Program-made: the position numbers and the translations under genes
The notes under the pieces: generated by a model
What the model was told of the DNA's origin: nothing
The model's database searches: none
Seen by the model: only the letters and a program-made list of their open reading frames with translations
Shown: piece by piece, positions 43,901-53,904 of the stretch
Position numbering within the stretch: position 1 is the first letter of the stretch
Layout: the number at the start of each line of letters is the position of its first letter
From: Flagellimonas nanhaiensis
GTDB lineage: Bacteria; Bacteroidota; Bacteroidia; Flavobacteriales; Flavobacteriaceae
Reading direction: 5' to 3'
Length of the DNA stretch: 64,000 nt
NCBI RefSeq assembly: GCF_003382275.1
Contig: NZ_QTJX01000007.1
Location: 28,108-92,107 of the forward strand

Positions 43901-45386
43901 CAGGTTGTTCGATCAGACCTTCTATTTTGAGAATGTTGGGCTATCCGATGTAGCAGAAGGCACGACGGCTACGCTGGATGGTACCATTAATCACACCGCC
44001 TTTGGCGATTGGTCCCTTGATCTTGATGTAGATACGAACAACGGACGTTTTTTAATATTGAATACTGAATTTGATGAAGAAGCTCTGTATTATGGTAGTG
44101 GATTTATCAATGGTACAGGAAGTATCTATGGCCCAACGGATGCGCTTACCATTGCGGTAGATGCCACAACGGCAAGAGGAACTTCCTTGAAGATACCTCT
44201 AAGTGATGTAACCAGTGTTGGAGATTATTCCTTTATCAATTTCATAGAAAAGGAAGGGGAAAAATCCTTTAAGGAAGAACGTGTCCTGCAAGATTACCAA
44301 GGCTTAGAGATGGCTTTTGATTTGGCTGTGACCCCAGATGCCGAAGTGGAGATCGTGGTAGATCAAAATACGGGGAGTTCCTTAAAAGGAACTGGAGAGG
44401 GAATATTGTTGATTGAGATCAACACCAATGGAAAGTTCAATATGTACGGTGAGTTTGTTGCTGTTACCGGCGAATACAATTTTAAATATGGAGGGGTAAT
44501 AGATAAAAAATTCCAGGTACGTCCTGGTGGAACCATACTTTGGGAACGCGACCCCCTTGCAGCACAGTTGAACCTTGAAGCGGTCTATGCACTTAATGCA
44601 AACCCCGCACCTCTGTTGGATAACCCCGGATACACTGGTAGAATTCCCACCGAAGTAGTAGTCCGGTTGGATGGCGAACTGGAAAGCCCAAATATTAATT
44701 TTGATCTTGATTTTCCAGGGACCAATTCCGTGGTGCAATCTGAATTGGAATATAGACTACAAGACCCTACGGTAAAAGAACGGAATGCATTTTTCCTTTT
44801 GGCACAAGGCACCTTTGTAAATGACCAGACCGGAATAAATCAACAAGCGGTTACAGGAAATCTGATACAGACCGCCTCTGGGCTACTAAACCAGATTCTG
44901 GCTGGGAACAATGACAAGTTCAACTTGGGGGTTTCCTATGAGCAAGGCCTATTGGACCCAAATGCCGAGATTCAAACCGAAAACAGGATTGGGGTAACAG
45001 TTTCTACGCAGATATCAGATAGAATTTTGGTAAATGGTAGGGTAGGGGTTCCAGTTGGCGGAGTTTCAGAAACTGTTGTGGCAGGAGACGTGGAAGTACA
45101 GGTGCTGCTCAATGAAGAAGGAACTTTGAGCGCCAAGATTTTCAACAGGGAAAATCAGATACAACAGTTTTTAGCGGAACGGCAGGGGTACACCCAAGGT
45201 TTGGGTCTTTCCTACCAAGTGGACTTCAATAGTTTTAAGGAGTTGATGCAGAAAGTTTTTAAAAAGAAAGAGAAACGGTCTCAAATATCACCACAGCAAA
45301 CGACCCAGGAGGTTATGGGCAGGGATAGCCTAATACGTTTCAAATCAAAAGACAACGTTGCCAAAAAAACGTCGAAACAAGATTGA
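40941..45386 (+). CDS. TamB-family outer-membrane translocation/assembly protein
   Basis: 1481 residues if the TTG at 40941 is used. An N-terminal membrane anchor (AILLIMVLGSLILSMPAVQ) is followed by a very long beta-rich AsmA/TamB-like body of repeats; the last ~350 residues carry the TamB C-terminal block (GRFLILNTEFDEEALYYGSGFINGTGSIYGPTD..., MYGEFVAVTGEYNFKYGGVIDKKFQVRPGGTILWERDPL, FLLAQGTF). The in-frame sequence upstream, back to a TAA at 40896, encodes a basic stretch (KKLRKILLRS) suitable as the n-region, but offers only CTG as a start. The true start is uncertain. Function: lipid or protein transport to the outer membrane. Confidence 0.85.
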   Translation: MAILLIMVLGSLILSMPAVQTRMAKYAMESINQEFGTNISIDRVSLSLFNLNTGLKGIYIEDYKKDTLVYIRKLSTSVLNLRNMSNGKMEFGDIDIDGLFFNLKTYEGERDTNLDVFVAKLDDGQPRAPGTPPFFMSSDEIQIENGRFVLIDDNLEKPKTLDFHDMKVLAEDFQILGPDVSLKIQDLSLWSKRGIQLQRLTTDFSYTKQDMQFKELQIKTPESEINGHLTFNYNREDFSEFLDRVQINAEFNESTVALNEVNAFYNEFGKNKVVSFASKVSGVLNKLKTEELFVQTENTGIHGDFEFDNLFTDDAPFIMRADIGNLTSSYYQLRALLPNILGKNIPSSLQKMGQFTIRGDAEVTETSLDVKINLNTAIGSSYTDLQMTNIQTIDDASYIGFISLIDFDLGNFTETENLGLTSLDVNVEGKGFIAEYLNTEIIGEVYKLEYNDYEYNNLRVSGVLKEQLFDGSLLSNDQNIKFNFKGLADFGEDQAKFNFIASVDYADFRELNFINDSVSIFKGDLNMDIEGNSMDNILGQVRFSNTTYQNINDTYYFEDFVVSSSFDKDTIRTVEINSPDIITGYARGKFKVEELGRLVQNSVGSIYTNYKPYEISDDQQLNFNFKIYNKIVDVFFPEVAFGPNTFIRGNIIADEGDFKLTFKSPNIEAFGNSFEEVELKIDNKNPLFNTFLSVEDMSTVYYDVKDFSMINTTLKDTLFFRTEFKGGSEYDDSYNLNFYHTFNEENKSVIGLKKSDINFKGNKWVLNKEGNNKNKVILNRTLDSIVVEDVVMDNNDREQIRLRGELADSTYKDLDLQFKIVSLNKITPAIDSLKLDGAVDGFLNILQKDGKYLPTSSLNVKDFSVNDMRLGDLEVGIFGNNDLTQFGVSTWLNHNGVEKMSVNGKVLNQNNKQVLDLWANFTDMELEPFSPLGEGVISNIRGNVNGSVKIVGDVNNPSINGSLSLNQAGMGIPYLNVDYDFAPYSRVRLFDQTFYFENVGLSDVAEGTTATLDGTINHTAFGDWSLDLDVDTNNGRFLILNTEFDEEALYYGSGFINGTGSIYGPTDALTIAVDATTARGTSLKIPLSDVTSVGDYSFINFIEKEGEKSFKEERVLQDYQGLEMAFDLAVTPDAEVEIVVDQNTGSSLKGTGEGILLIEINTNGKFNMYGEFVAVTGEYNFKYGGVIDKKFQVRPGGTILWERDPLAAQLNLEAVYALNANPAPLLDNPGYTGRIPTEVVVRLDGELESPNINFDLDFPGTNSVVQSELEYRLQDPTVKERNAFFLLAQGTFVNDQTGINQQAVTGNLIQTASGLLNQILAGNNDKFNLGVSYEQGLLDPNAEIQTENRIGVTVSTQISDRILVNGRVGVPVGGVSETVVAGDVEVQVLLNEEGTLSAKIFNRENQIQQFLAERQGYTQGLGLSYQVDFNSFKELMQKVFKKKEKRSQISPQQTTQEVMGRDSLIRFKSKDNVAKKTSKQD

Positions 45387-45419
45387 ATAATCTAAAAAAA
45401 TCTTCTAAAATTATTACGA

Positions 45420-45427
45420 AAACGTTT
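45420..45427. promoter_or_regulatory. Palindrome with flanking repeats before pfkA
   Basis: AAACGTTT (45420-45427), with a CG centre as in LacI-type operators, is flanked by two direct CGAAAAC copies (45417-45423 and 45429-45435) spaced 12 bases apart. It lies about 90 bases before pfkA. A TAnnTTTG-type -7 element, TAGTTTTG, is at 45487-45494, but no upstream TTG at proper distance was found. Confidence 0.35.
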
Positions 45428-45513
45428 GCGAAAACCCTTGAAAATAAATAAGTTAATAAGTCATTAATATTTTGAATAAAGTTTCCTAGTTTTGGTCTCT
45501 TAAAAAAAATTGA

Positions 45514-47524
<2,011 letters not shown>

Positions 47525-47546
47525 TTTATAGTTTAATAAACTTTTT

Positions 47547-47572
47547 CTGGAAAGGGCAAAAGCCCTTTCCAG
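47547..47572. terminator. Strong hairpin after gapA
   Basis: CTGGAAAGGGC (47547-47557) pairs perfectly with GCCCTTTCCAG (47562-47572) around an AAAA loop, an 11-bp stem. No T-run follows on the plus strand, and on the minus strand the following bases are As, so it is not a standard intrinsic terminator. It may stop or stabilise the pfkA-gapA transcript before the next gene at 47596. Confidence 0.6.
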
Positions 47573-47595
47573 ATACCAACCTAAAAACCCTCACT

Positions 47596-48447
47596 ATGAT
47601 ATTGATCGTGGATAGTGGCGCCACTAAATCAGATTGGATTGCTCTTGATAGCAAGGGCAAACAATTGTTCCTTACCCAAACCTTGGGGTTAAGTCCTGAA
47701 GTGCTTACAAGGGAAGTGATTGAAGACAGATTGGCAAACAATTTTGAACTTTCAAAAAACAAGGACGAGGTAAAGCAACTATACTTTTATGGTGCAGGGT
47801 GCGGTACTGATCGGATGAAAAATTTCCTAAAGGAAATTTTTAAGGACTTTTTCCCTAATGCTAAGGCAGAGGTAAGGGAAGATACCTATGCCGCAATTTA
47901 TTCCACGACCAAAATAGGACATCAGGGTATCGTATGTATTTTGGGAACCGGTTCCAACTGCAGTTACTATGATGGACACCAGTTGTTCCAAAAAGTAACC
48001 TCTTTAGGATATATTTTGATGGATGATGGCAGCGGTAATTTCTTTGGTAGAAAATTATTACGGGATTACTACTTCCATAAGATGCCACAAGACCTGGGAA
48101 TCAAGTTTGCAAAAGAATACAATTTGGAAGCGGATGTAATCAAGGAAAATTTATACAAACAACCCAATCCCAATACCTATTTGGCCACCTTTGCCCGTTT
48201 CATCATTGAAAATAAAGAGCATCCATACTGCAAAGGAGTAATAGAAAAGGGTTTACAGCAATTTGTAAACAATTACATAATGCAGTTTGAACTGGCCACT
48301 AAGGTTCCTATTAGCTTTGTAGGCAGCATAGCCCACTTTTTAAGAGAGGAACTGACCACGGTCTTAGAGCGAAACGACTTGATTCTTGGTGTAATCAGAC
48401 AACGTCCAATAGAAGGTCTTGTTGAGTTTCACAAAGAAACTATTTGA
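47596..48447 (+). CDS. BadF/BadG/BcrA/BcrD-type ATPase, N-acetylglucosamine kinase-like
   Basis: 283 residues. MILIVDSGATKSDWIALD is the phosphate-1 loop of the ASKHA fold (D-x-G-x-T-K-S-D-W), GIVCILGTGSNCSYYDG is the phosphate-2 block, and SLGYILMDDGSGNFFGRKLL follows the GlcNAc-kinase pattern. Bacteroidota members are annotated as BadF/GlcNAc kinase-like; amino-sugar recycling is the likely role. Its last eight bases overlap the convergent ridA-type gene. Confidence 0.85.
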   Translation: MILIVDSGATKSDWIALDSKGKQLFLTQTLGLSPEVLTREVIEDRLANNFELSKNKDEVKQLYFYGAGCGTDRMKNFLKEIFKDFFPNAKAEVREDTYAAIYSTTKIGHQGIVCILGTGSNCSYYDGHQLFQKVTSLGYILMDDGSGNFFGRKLLRDYYFHKMPQDLGIKFAKEYNLEADVIKENLYKQPNPNTYLATFARFIIENKEHPYCKGVIEKGLQQFVNNYIMQFELATKVPISFVGSIAHFLREELTTVLERNDLILGVIRQRPIEGLVEFHKETI

Positions 48448-48820
48448 CCGCTACCATAGAAATCTCCACATTCACAAATTTCGGAAGATTAGCCACCTCT
48501 ACTGTTTCTCTTGCTGGAGCGGTATCTGGATCAAAATAGACCCCATATGCCTCGTTTACTTCCGAAAACTGATGCATATCCTTTAGAAAAATAGAGGACT
48601 TCACAACATTTTCAAAAGTCATCCCAGCTTCTGCAAGAATGGCCTTAAGGTTTTCCATGGACTGCGTTGCTTCTTTTTTAATATCTCCTTCAACCAAGTT
48701 ACCCGTTGAGGGATCAATAGGAATCTGACCAGAAATGTAAAGGGTGTCCTTAATCAATATCGCTTGGTTATAAGGCCCAATTGGAGCCGGAGCCTTAGGG
48801 GTATTTATGATAGTTTTCAT
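48440..48820 (-). CDS. RidA family enamine/imine deaminase
   Basis: 126 residues. Signature blocks: PAPIGPYNQAI, TLYISGQIPIDPSTGNLV, NVVKSSIFLKDM and PARETVEVANLPKFVNVEISMVA (Arg of the active site). These trimeric proteins hydrolyse reactive enamine intermediates. It overlaps the convergent kinase gene by eight bases. Confidence 0.93.
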   Translation of the reverse strand: MKTIINTPKAPAPIGPYNQAILIKDTLYISGQIPIDPSTGNLVEGDIKKEATQSMENLKAILAEAGMTFENVVKSSIFLKDMHQFSEVNEAYGVYFDPDTAPARETVEVANLPKFVNVEISMVAVK

Positions 48821-48863
48821 GTGGGTTTTCTTTGAGGGATTGAAGATATAAAATATTCAATAA

Positions 48864-51554
48864 TTACCTTCTACTACTAAAAGGCTGACTTCTATTTTCC
48901 CATTTCAGGTCACTAAGTATAGAACTCTTGATTCCAATAAAAAAGTACCATCGTTCAAACCTTCCAAAAGGGGTCCAGTCAAAGCTTAGCCTAAAACTGT
49001 CTAAATCTCTTTTAAAATTCAATCGGGTATCTGCGAACCCTTTGTTTTTAAAATCGTATCCAGAATTAAAGCCTACTTCCCATTTGGGAGTAAGTTTTAC
49101 ATTACCGGAAAACATCAGGGAGTGATTGGTGATTTCTTTTTCCCTGTTTCTATTGCTGTAGGTGGCAACGTAGGTGAAACGCATGTCCCACGGAAGTTTA
49201 TTATTGTATAGTGGGGTATCTTTATCGCCATCCTCCTCTTCATCCTTAAAGAAAGGTTCACCATCCCGGGCGCCATCAAGCTCAAAAGGGTTGGCACCAT
49301 AATCTGGGGTGCGGTCCCTTTCGCCTCCCTTCGTTTTGGCACCTCCTTTTTGGAACATTTCACTATTAAGTGAAAACCCTGTGTTCAATCTTGCAGAGGT
49401 CAGCCGTACCAGCCCTCCACCATTGCTTACATTAAAAGTGTTGATTCTACGTCCATTGTTGTCTATGGCATAGGGATCAAAAGTTGCCGAAAAGTTGATA
49501 GGTACATTTTTAATTATTTCGGTGGCACCTGTCATATTGATTGGGCTCAGTTTCAAAGAATCGGCCTCCAAGTTATAGTTGGCAGAAAACCTAAGATTGC
49601 TCAATATTTTAATCTTTTTGGGCTCTGTGGCAGTAGAATCCTTGTTCCTTACCTTGGCTTCGAGGGTATTTTGCAATGAGAAACTTATTGAGCTTCCTCG
49701 GTTCAACGATGGCCTACCATAAAGACTGGTCTCAAATGGGGTGTATTGTACCTCTTCGCCATCACCATCCGTGTAGGTTTCATAAAACTGTTCAAAAGAT
49801 GGTGTATAACTATACCCAATGGATGGACTCATGACATGACGTATAGCTTGTATTTTTTTGTCCTCTCCAAAGTTGAAGGTTCCGTAGAGCGTAGTTCCGA
49901 TGCTGGCCCCAAAATTATATCTGTTGAATCTATCAAACCCAGAAATGGTATCCGTGACAACGGTTTGTTCTTCCTCATCAAAACGTCTACGGATGGTTTC
50001 CAAGGTCCACACATCTTCATAACTACCGTTGAAACCTACGCTGAGATATTTGGCAACCTTAAAATTCGTGTTTATCGGAATCCTATGTCGCGCTCCTACG
50101 CGGGCACCATCAAACATTTCACTGGTAAAGAAATCCTCTTCCGTTGTAGTGATACTATTTTGAGCATTAACATCATATTGGATGTTTGTGTTCTGTATAA
50201 TTCCCTTTTTGATGCCATCTCTTTTTGCAAAAGGAAAAATACGTTCCATACTGGCCTGTAAAGTAGGTAGAGACATGTTTACGGACTGCGTCCTGGAATT
50301 TTGGGTATGGCTAAGGGTAATACTGGTATTCACCGAAGGATATTCAGGAAAAGTCTTGGAATAACTTATAGATGATGCAAAAGTGTTCGTCTGACTGTTA
50401 TTTCTGTTAACCTGATTGAGCGAGTTCGTGAAAAACTGACTACTTCCCAGGTTTACCGAAGCAGAAAATCTGGAATTGGGACTGGCTTTTGGGTCTTGAT
50501 TGTGCTGTATTCGGATGTTGTAGTTACTAGTTCTGCTAAAGTCATCAAAGCCTTTTTGACTTCTAATAAGGTTTTCATAACTGACATTTATGCTTCCCCT
50601 GAATTTGTACCGCTTTACATATTGTGAAACTCCCCTGAAACCATAACTGCCATTGGTATAAAAATCACCGGTTAGCGTAAAATCAACATATTCTCCTATG
50701 GGAAGGTAATACCCCCCGTTTTGAAGAAAATATCCCCTTTGGGGATCATTTCCGAACGTGGGGAATTTTAGCCCGGCCGTTCTTCCTTGGGAAAGAGGAA
50801 AATAGGCAAATGGGAGGGCAATTGGCGTTGGCACATCAACAATATACATATTGCTGAAACCGGCAATGATCTTCTTCTTCGGAACAAATTTGGCCTTGCG
50901 TACCCTTATATAATAATCAGGGTCGACGGTATCTTTTGAGGTAGTCAGCTTACCTTCACTTAAAAAGTAAACGGAATCGTTCTCTTTCTTAGTGACTTGG
51001 GCATACACTTTCATGGCATCACTCCCTAATTGCCCAAGTCCGGCCTGCTGTTCCGTCCTCGAATTCCAGATTAGCGCCTTCTGGGTATCAAAATTGAAGC
51101 GTATGGAATCTGGTCTTACCTCGTTGGTTCCCTGTTTAAAATAGGGTAATTGGGAATAGGTCCCGGTTGAATCCTTTAACCGTCCCGCGTACACTTCGTT
51201 CTTTATGTAGTCCATGACGATTACGCCTGCCTTAAGCTCGGTATCCTGATAATAGATTTCAGCTTCGTTGTAGAGGTAAATCTTGTTGTCCTTTTGACTC
51301 AACCGTACATAATCCTTGGCTTTATACTTTATTTTATCCAACAAAAGTGGAGGCTTTCCAGAAGTAGAATCGACCTTTGAAGAGTCTACGGCAATAGAAT
51401 CGTTAAGGGTGTTGAAAGTCAGCAATGGAGCAGTAATGCTATCCTTGACTGCCTTAATGGGCAAAGGTTTAATTGGGTCTTCCTGAGCCACTAAGGAAAT
51501 ACTGCTACAAAGGAGGGCAAATAGGAAAACTAAAAAGTGTTTATTTGATTGCAA
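48864..51554 (-). CDS. LPS-assembly protein LptD-like outer-membrane protein
   Basis: 896 residues, signal peptide ending SLVAQ. After a linker the N-terminal OstA/LptD-like segment (VRLSQKDNKIYLYNEAEIYYQDTELKAGVIVMDYIKNEVYAG) is followed by a large barrel rich in alternating hydrophobic residues (TAGLKFPTFGNDPQRGYFLQNGGYYLPIGEYVDFTLTGDFYTNGS). The Bacteroidota form lacks clear Cys pairs. It inserts lipopolysaccharide in the outer membrane. It diverges from an amidase gene and is close to an MCE protein gene, an envelope-building neighbourhood. Confidence 0.8.
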   Translation of the reverse strand: MQSNKHFLVFLFALLCSSISLVAQEDPIKPLPIKAVKDSITAPLLTFNTLNDSIAVDSSKVDSTSGKPPLLLDKIKYKAKDYVRLSQKDNKIYLYNEAEIYYQDTELKAGVIVMDYIKNEVYAGRLKDSTGTYSQLPYFKQGTNEVRPDSIRFNFDTQKALIWNSRTEQQAGLGQLGSDAMKVYAQVTKKENDSVYFLSEGKLTTSKDTVDPDYYIRVRKAKFVPKKKIIAGFSNMYIVDVPTPIALPFAYFPLSQGRTAGLKFPTFGNDPQRGYFLQNGGYYLPIGEYVDFTLTGDFYTNGSYGFRGVSQYVKRYKFRGSINVSYENLIRSQKGFDDFSRTSNYNIRIQHNQDPKASPNSRFSASVNLGSSQFFTNSLNQVNRNNSQTNTFASSISYSKTFPEYPSVNTSITLSHTQNSRTQSVNMSLPTLQASMERIFPFAKRDGIKKGIIQNTNIQYDVNAQNSITTTEEDFFTSEMFDGARVGARHRIPINTNFKVAKYLSVGFNGSYEDVWTLETIRRRFDEEEQTVVTDTISGFDRFNRYNFGASIGTTLYGTFNFGEDKKIQAIRHVMSPSIGYSYTPSFEQFYETYTDGDGEEVQYTPFETSLYGRPSLNRGSSISFSLQNTLEAKVRNKDSTATEPKKIKILSNLRFSANYNLEADSLKLSPINMTGATEIIKNVPINFSATFDPYAIDNNGRRINTFNVSNGGGLVRLTSARLNTGFSLNSEMFQKGGAKTKGGERDRTPDYGANPFELDGARDGEPFFKDEEEDGDKDTPLYNNKLPWDMRFTYVATYSNRNREKEITNHSLMFSGNVKLTPKWEVGFNSGYDFKNKGFADTRLNFKRDLDSFRLSFDWTPFGRFERWYFFIGIKSSILSDLKWENRSQPFSSRR

Positions 51555-51684
51555 CGTGATAAATCCTATTTTTGTGCTAGTTTGGCCCAGTTTTTGGCAT
51601 CAAACTTACATATATTTTTTGTTCTGGTTATTGGTGATTACAATATTTTTAACCATTGCAGGACGTACTAATCCATCAGTTCTT

Positions 51685-52869
51685 ATGAATAAAAGTTTGT
51701 TGACATTTTTTGTTTTTCTATTCATAGCCCCCGCATTGATTTCTTTTACCAAAAATGATACCGAAGACCCACCCAAGGATAAATTTGTGGTGGTTCTTGA
51801 TGCTGGACATGGTGGACATGATCCCGGCAATCTGGGAAATGGATATCTAGAGAAGAGTATTGCCCTGGCCATTGTGCTTGAAGCAGGAAAGGAATTGGAG
51901 AAAAATCCTGATATAAAGGTGGTTTATACCCGAAAAGATGATTCATTTGTGGATTTGTTTCGCCGTGGTGAGATAGCCAACCAGGCCAATGCCGATCTTT
52001 TTGTTTCTGTGCACTGCGATTCCCATAGTTCTGATGCGCATGGTGCAGGCACATTTGTTTTGGGACTACATGCCAATCGCCAGAATTTTGAGGTGGCAAA
52101 AAAGGAAAACTCGGTAATCTATTTAGAGGATGATTACGAACAACGCTATGCGGAGTACGATATCAATTCGCCAGAATCTATTATTGGCCTGACCATAATG
52201 CAGGAGGAATTCTTGGACCAAAGTATTCAATTGGGAAAAAACCTTCAGGATAACTTCACTAAAAAATTAAGTAGAAAGGACAGGAAAGTGAAACAAGCTG
52301 GTTTTATTGTTTTGCACCAGACTTTTATGCCCAGTGTATTGGTAGAAACGGGTTTTTTGACCAATAAAAACGAAGGGAGCTATCTCAATTCCAAAAAAGG
52401 ACAACAACAAATGGGCAAAGCCATTGCAGATGCCATAATCGCCTATAAAAATGATGTTTCCAAAGGAATTGAAACCAGTGATTCGGTTGTTGAAGAAACA
52501 AAAACCAATGTTGAAACAGCTTCCAATACCACGAAGGTTGATACTCCAGAGAAGAAACAACAACCAGTAGAGAAGGTTGCGGATAAAACCAATCCGGTAT
52601 CGACTTCATCAAATAAAGGTGTGGTTTTCAAGGTACAGTTGTTGGCCAGTGCAAAGAATATTTCTTTAAAGGCTGAAAACTTTAAGGGGTTAAAAGAGCT
52701 CTCAAAAGAGCCTTTCAAGAACCTTTATCGATATATGTACGGAAACGCCTCCACCATGGATGGTGCTAAACGACTTAAGGCACAGGCAGATGCAAAAGGG
52801 TACACTTCTTCCTATATAGTGGCCTATAAAAACGGAAAAAGAGTTTCTATATCCGAAGCTTTAAAATAG
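51685..52869 (+). CDS. N-acetylmuramoyl-L-alanine amidase with C-terminal SPOR domain
   Basis: 394 residues from the ATG at 51685, which gives a normal signal sequence (MNKSLLTFFVFLFIAPALIS); an upstream frame from 51556 is probably leader DNA. Amidase_3 motifs: VVLDAGHGGHDPGN (His), YLEKSIAL (Glu), FVSVHCDSHSS (His) and PSVLVETGFLTN (Glu). A Thr/Val/Lys-rich linker leads to a SPOR domain (about residues 315-394, FKVQLLAS at its start), which binds denuded glycan at the septum. Cell-wall cleavage at division is likely. Confidence 0.9.
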   Translation: MNKSLLTFFVFLFIAPALISFTKNDTEDPPKDKFVVVLDAGHGGHDPGNLGNGYLEKSIALAIVLEAGKELEKNPDIKVVYTRKDDSFVDLFRRGEIANQANADLFVSVHCDSHSSDAHGAGTFVLGLHANRQNFEVAKKENSVIYLEDDYEQRYAEYDINSPESIIGLTIMQEEFLDQSIQLGKNLQDNFTKKLSRKDRKVKQAGFIVLHQTFMPSVLVETGFLTNKNEGSYLNSKKGQQQMGKAIADAIIAYKNDVSKGIETSDSVVEETKTNVETASNTTKVDTPEKKQQPVEKVADKTNPVSTSSNKGVVFKVQLLASAKNISLKAENFKGLKELSKEPFKNLYRYMYGNASTMDGAKRLKAQADAKGYTSSYIVAYKNGKRVSISEALK

Positions 52870-52935
52870 CCGTAAGGTAGAGAAGCGCTTGTCAAAAATA
52901 TTTCTAATTTTGTTTCCAACCATAAACAGAATCTC

Positions 52936-53901
52936 TTGAAACTAACCAGGGAAGTAAAAACTGGGATTATAGTACTCGCAGGTATTTTGGCCCTCATTTT
53001 TGGGTTGAGCTATCTAAAATCCTCTCCCTTTTTCGAAAACAACAAGACCTTCTACGCCGTGTATGATCATGTGGGGGGACTGCAACCTGGTACACAGGTT
53101 TCTATTAATGGCCTTACTGTAGGCAATGTGCAGAGCATCCGATTTAAGGATAGATCCGGGAAACTGGTAGTTACTTTCACGGTAAGCAACGATTTTGAAT
53201 TTTCTAAGAACAGTGTGGCCGAACTCTATGATACAGGAATCATTGGAGGTAAGGGCATACAGATTAACCCCGTGTTTGACAATGCTTTGAACGCCCAATC
53301 AGGTGACACCTTGGTTTCAAACATAAAGCCAGGGATTACAGAATTGGTGCAACAAAAGCTCACCCCGCTTCAAATGAAAGTTGAAGGAGCCGTATCCCAT
53401 GCAGATACGTTGTTGATGAACGTCAATGAAATCTTGGATGATCCAACCAAAAGAGAGTTTAAACAGACCATAGTTGCACTGAATCATATGGTGCAGTCCT
53501 TCAAGGAAAGTGGGGACAAGCTTAACACCTTGTTGGAAAATAACAAGGAACAGTTGGATAGTTCCCTTAAAAATGTGGACAATATCACCTCAAACTTCTC
53601 AAAGCTTTCAGATTCTTTAGCAAACGCGGGATTGGCGGAAACGGTTTCCAATTTCAAGACTACGGTTGAACGATTGAACACGGTACTTTCCAAAATTGAA
53701 AAAGGTGAAGGTTCCTTAGGAAAATTGGCACAGGATGATGAGCTATATAAAAACCTGACCTCGGCTTCACGGGAATTAGATCTTTTACTTCAGGATTTTA
53801 GATTAAACCCCAAACGCTATGTGAATGTTTCTGTGTTTGGAAAGAAACAAAAAGAGTACGAGCTGCCAGAAAACGATCCAGCTGCCGAAAAACAAGATTA
53901 A
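52936..53901 (+). CDS. MCE/MlaD family lipid-transport protein
   Basis: 321 residues from a TTG at 52936, read as fMet; the product start MKLTREVKTGIIVLAGI is family-typical and supports TTG. One N-terminal membrane helix precedes the MCE domain (FYAVYDHVGGLQPGTQVSINGLTVGNVQSI, about residues 35-115). The C-terminal ~170 residues are coiled-coil-like (KLNTLLENNKEQLDSSLKNVDNIT). It probably shuttles phospholipids across the periplasm. A -7 element TAATTTTG sits at 52905-52912. Three bases separate it from the next gene. Confidence 0.88.
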   Translation: MKLTREVKTGIIVLAGILALIFGLSYLKSSPFFENNKTFYAVYDHVGGLQPGTQVSINGLTVGNVQSIRFKDRSGKLVVTFTVSNDFEFSKNSVAELYDTGIIGGKGIQINPVFDNALNAQSGDTLVSNIKPGITELVQQKLTPLQMKVEGAVSHADTLLMNVNEILDDPTKREFKQTIVALNHMVQSFKESGDKLNTLLENNKEQLDSSLKNVDNITSNFSKLSDSLANAGLAETVSNFKTTVERLNTVLSKIEKGEGSLGKLAQDDELYKNLTSASRELDLLLQDFRLNPKRYVNVSVFGKKQKEYELPENDPAAEKQD

Positions 53902-53904
53902 AAT

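Noticed and set aside
51556..51684. N-terminal extension of the amidase from an ATG at 51556
   Set aside because: It would place a second hydrophobic segment before a complete signal sequence starting at 51685 and would occupy the promoter gap of the divergent LptD-like gene.
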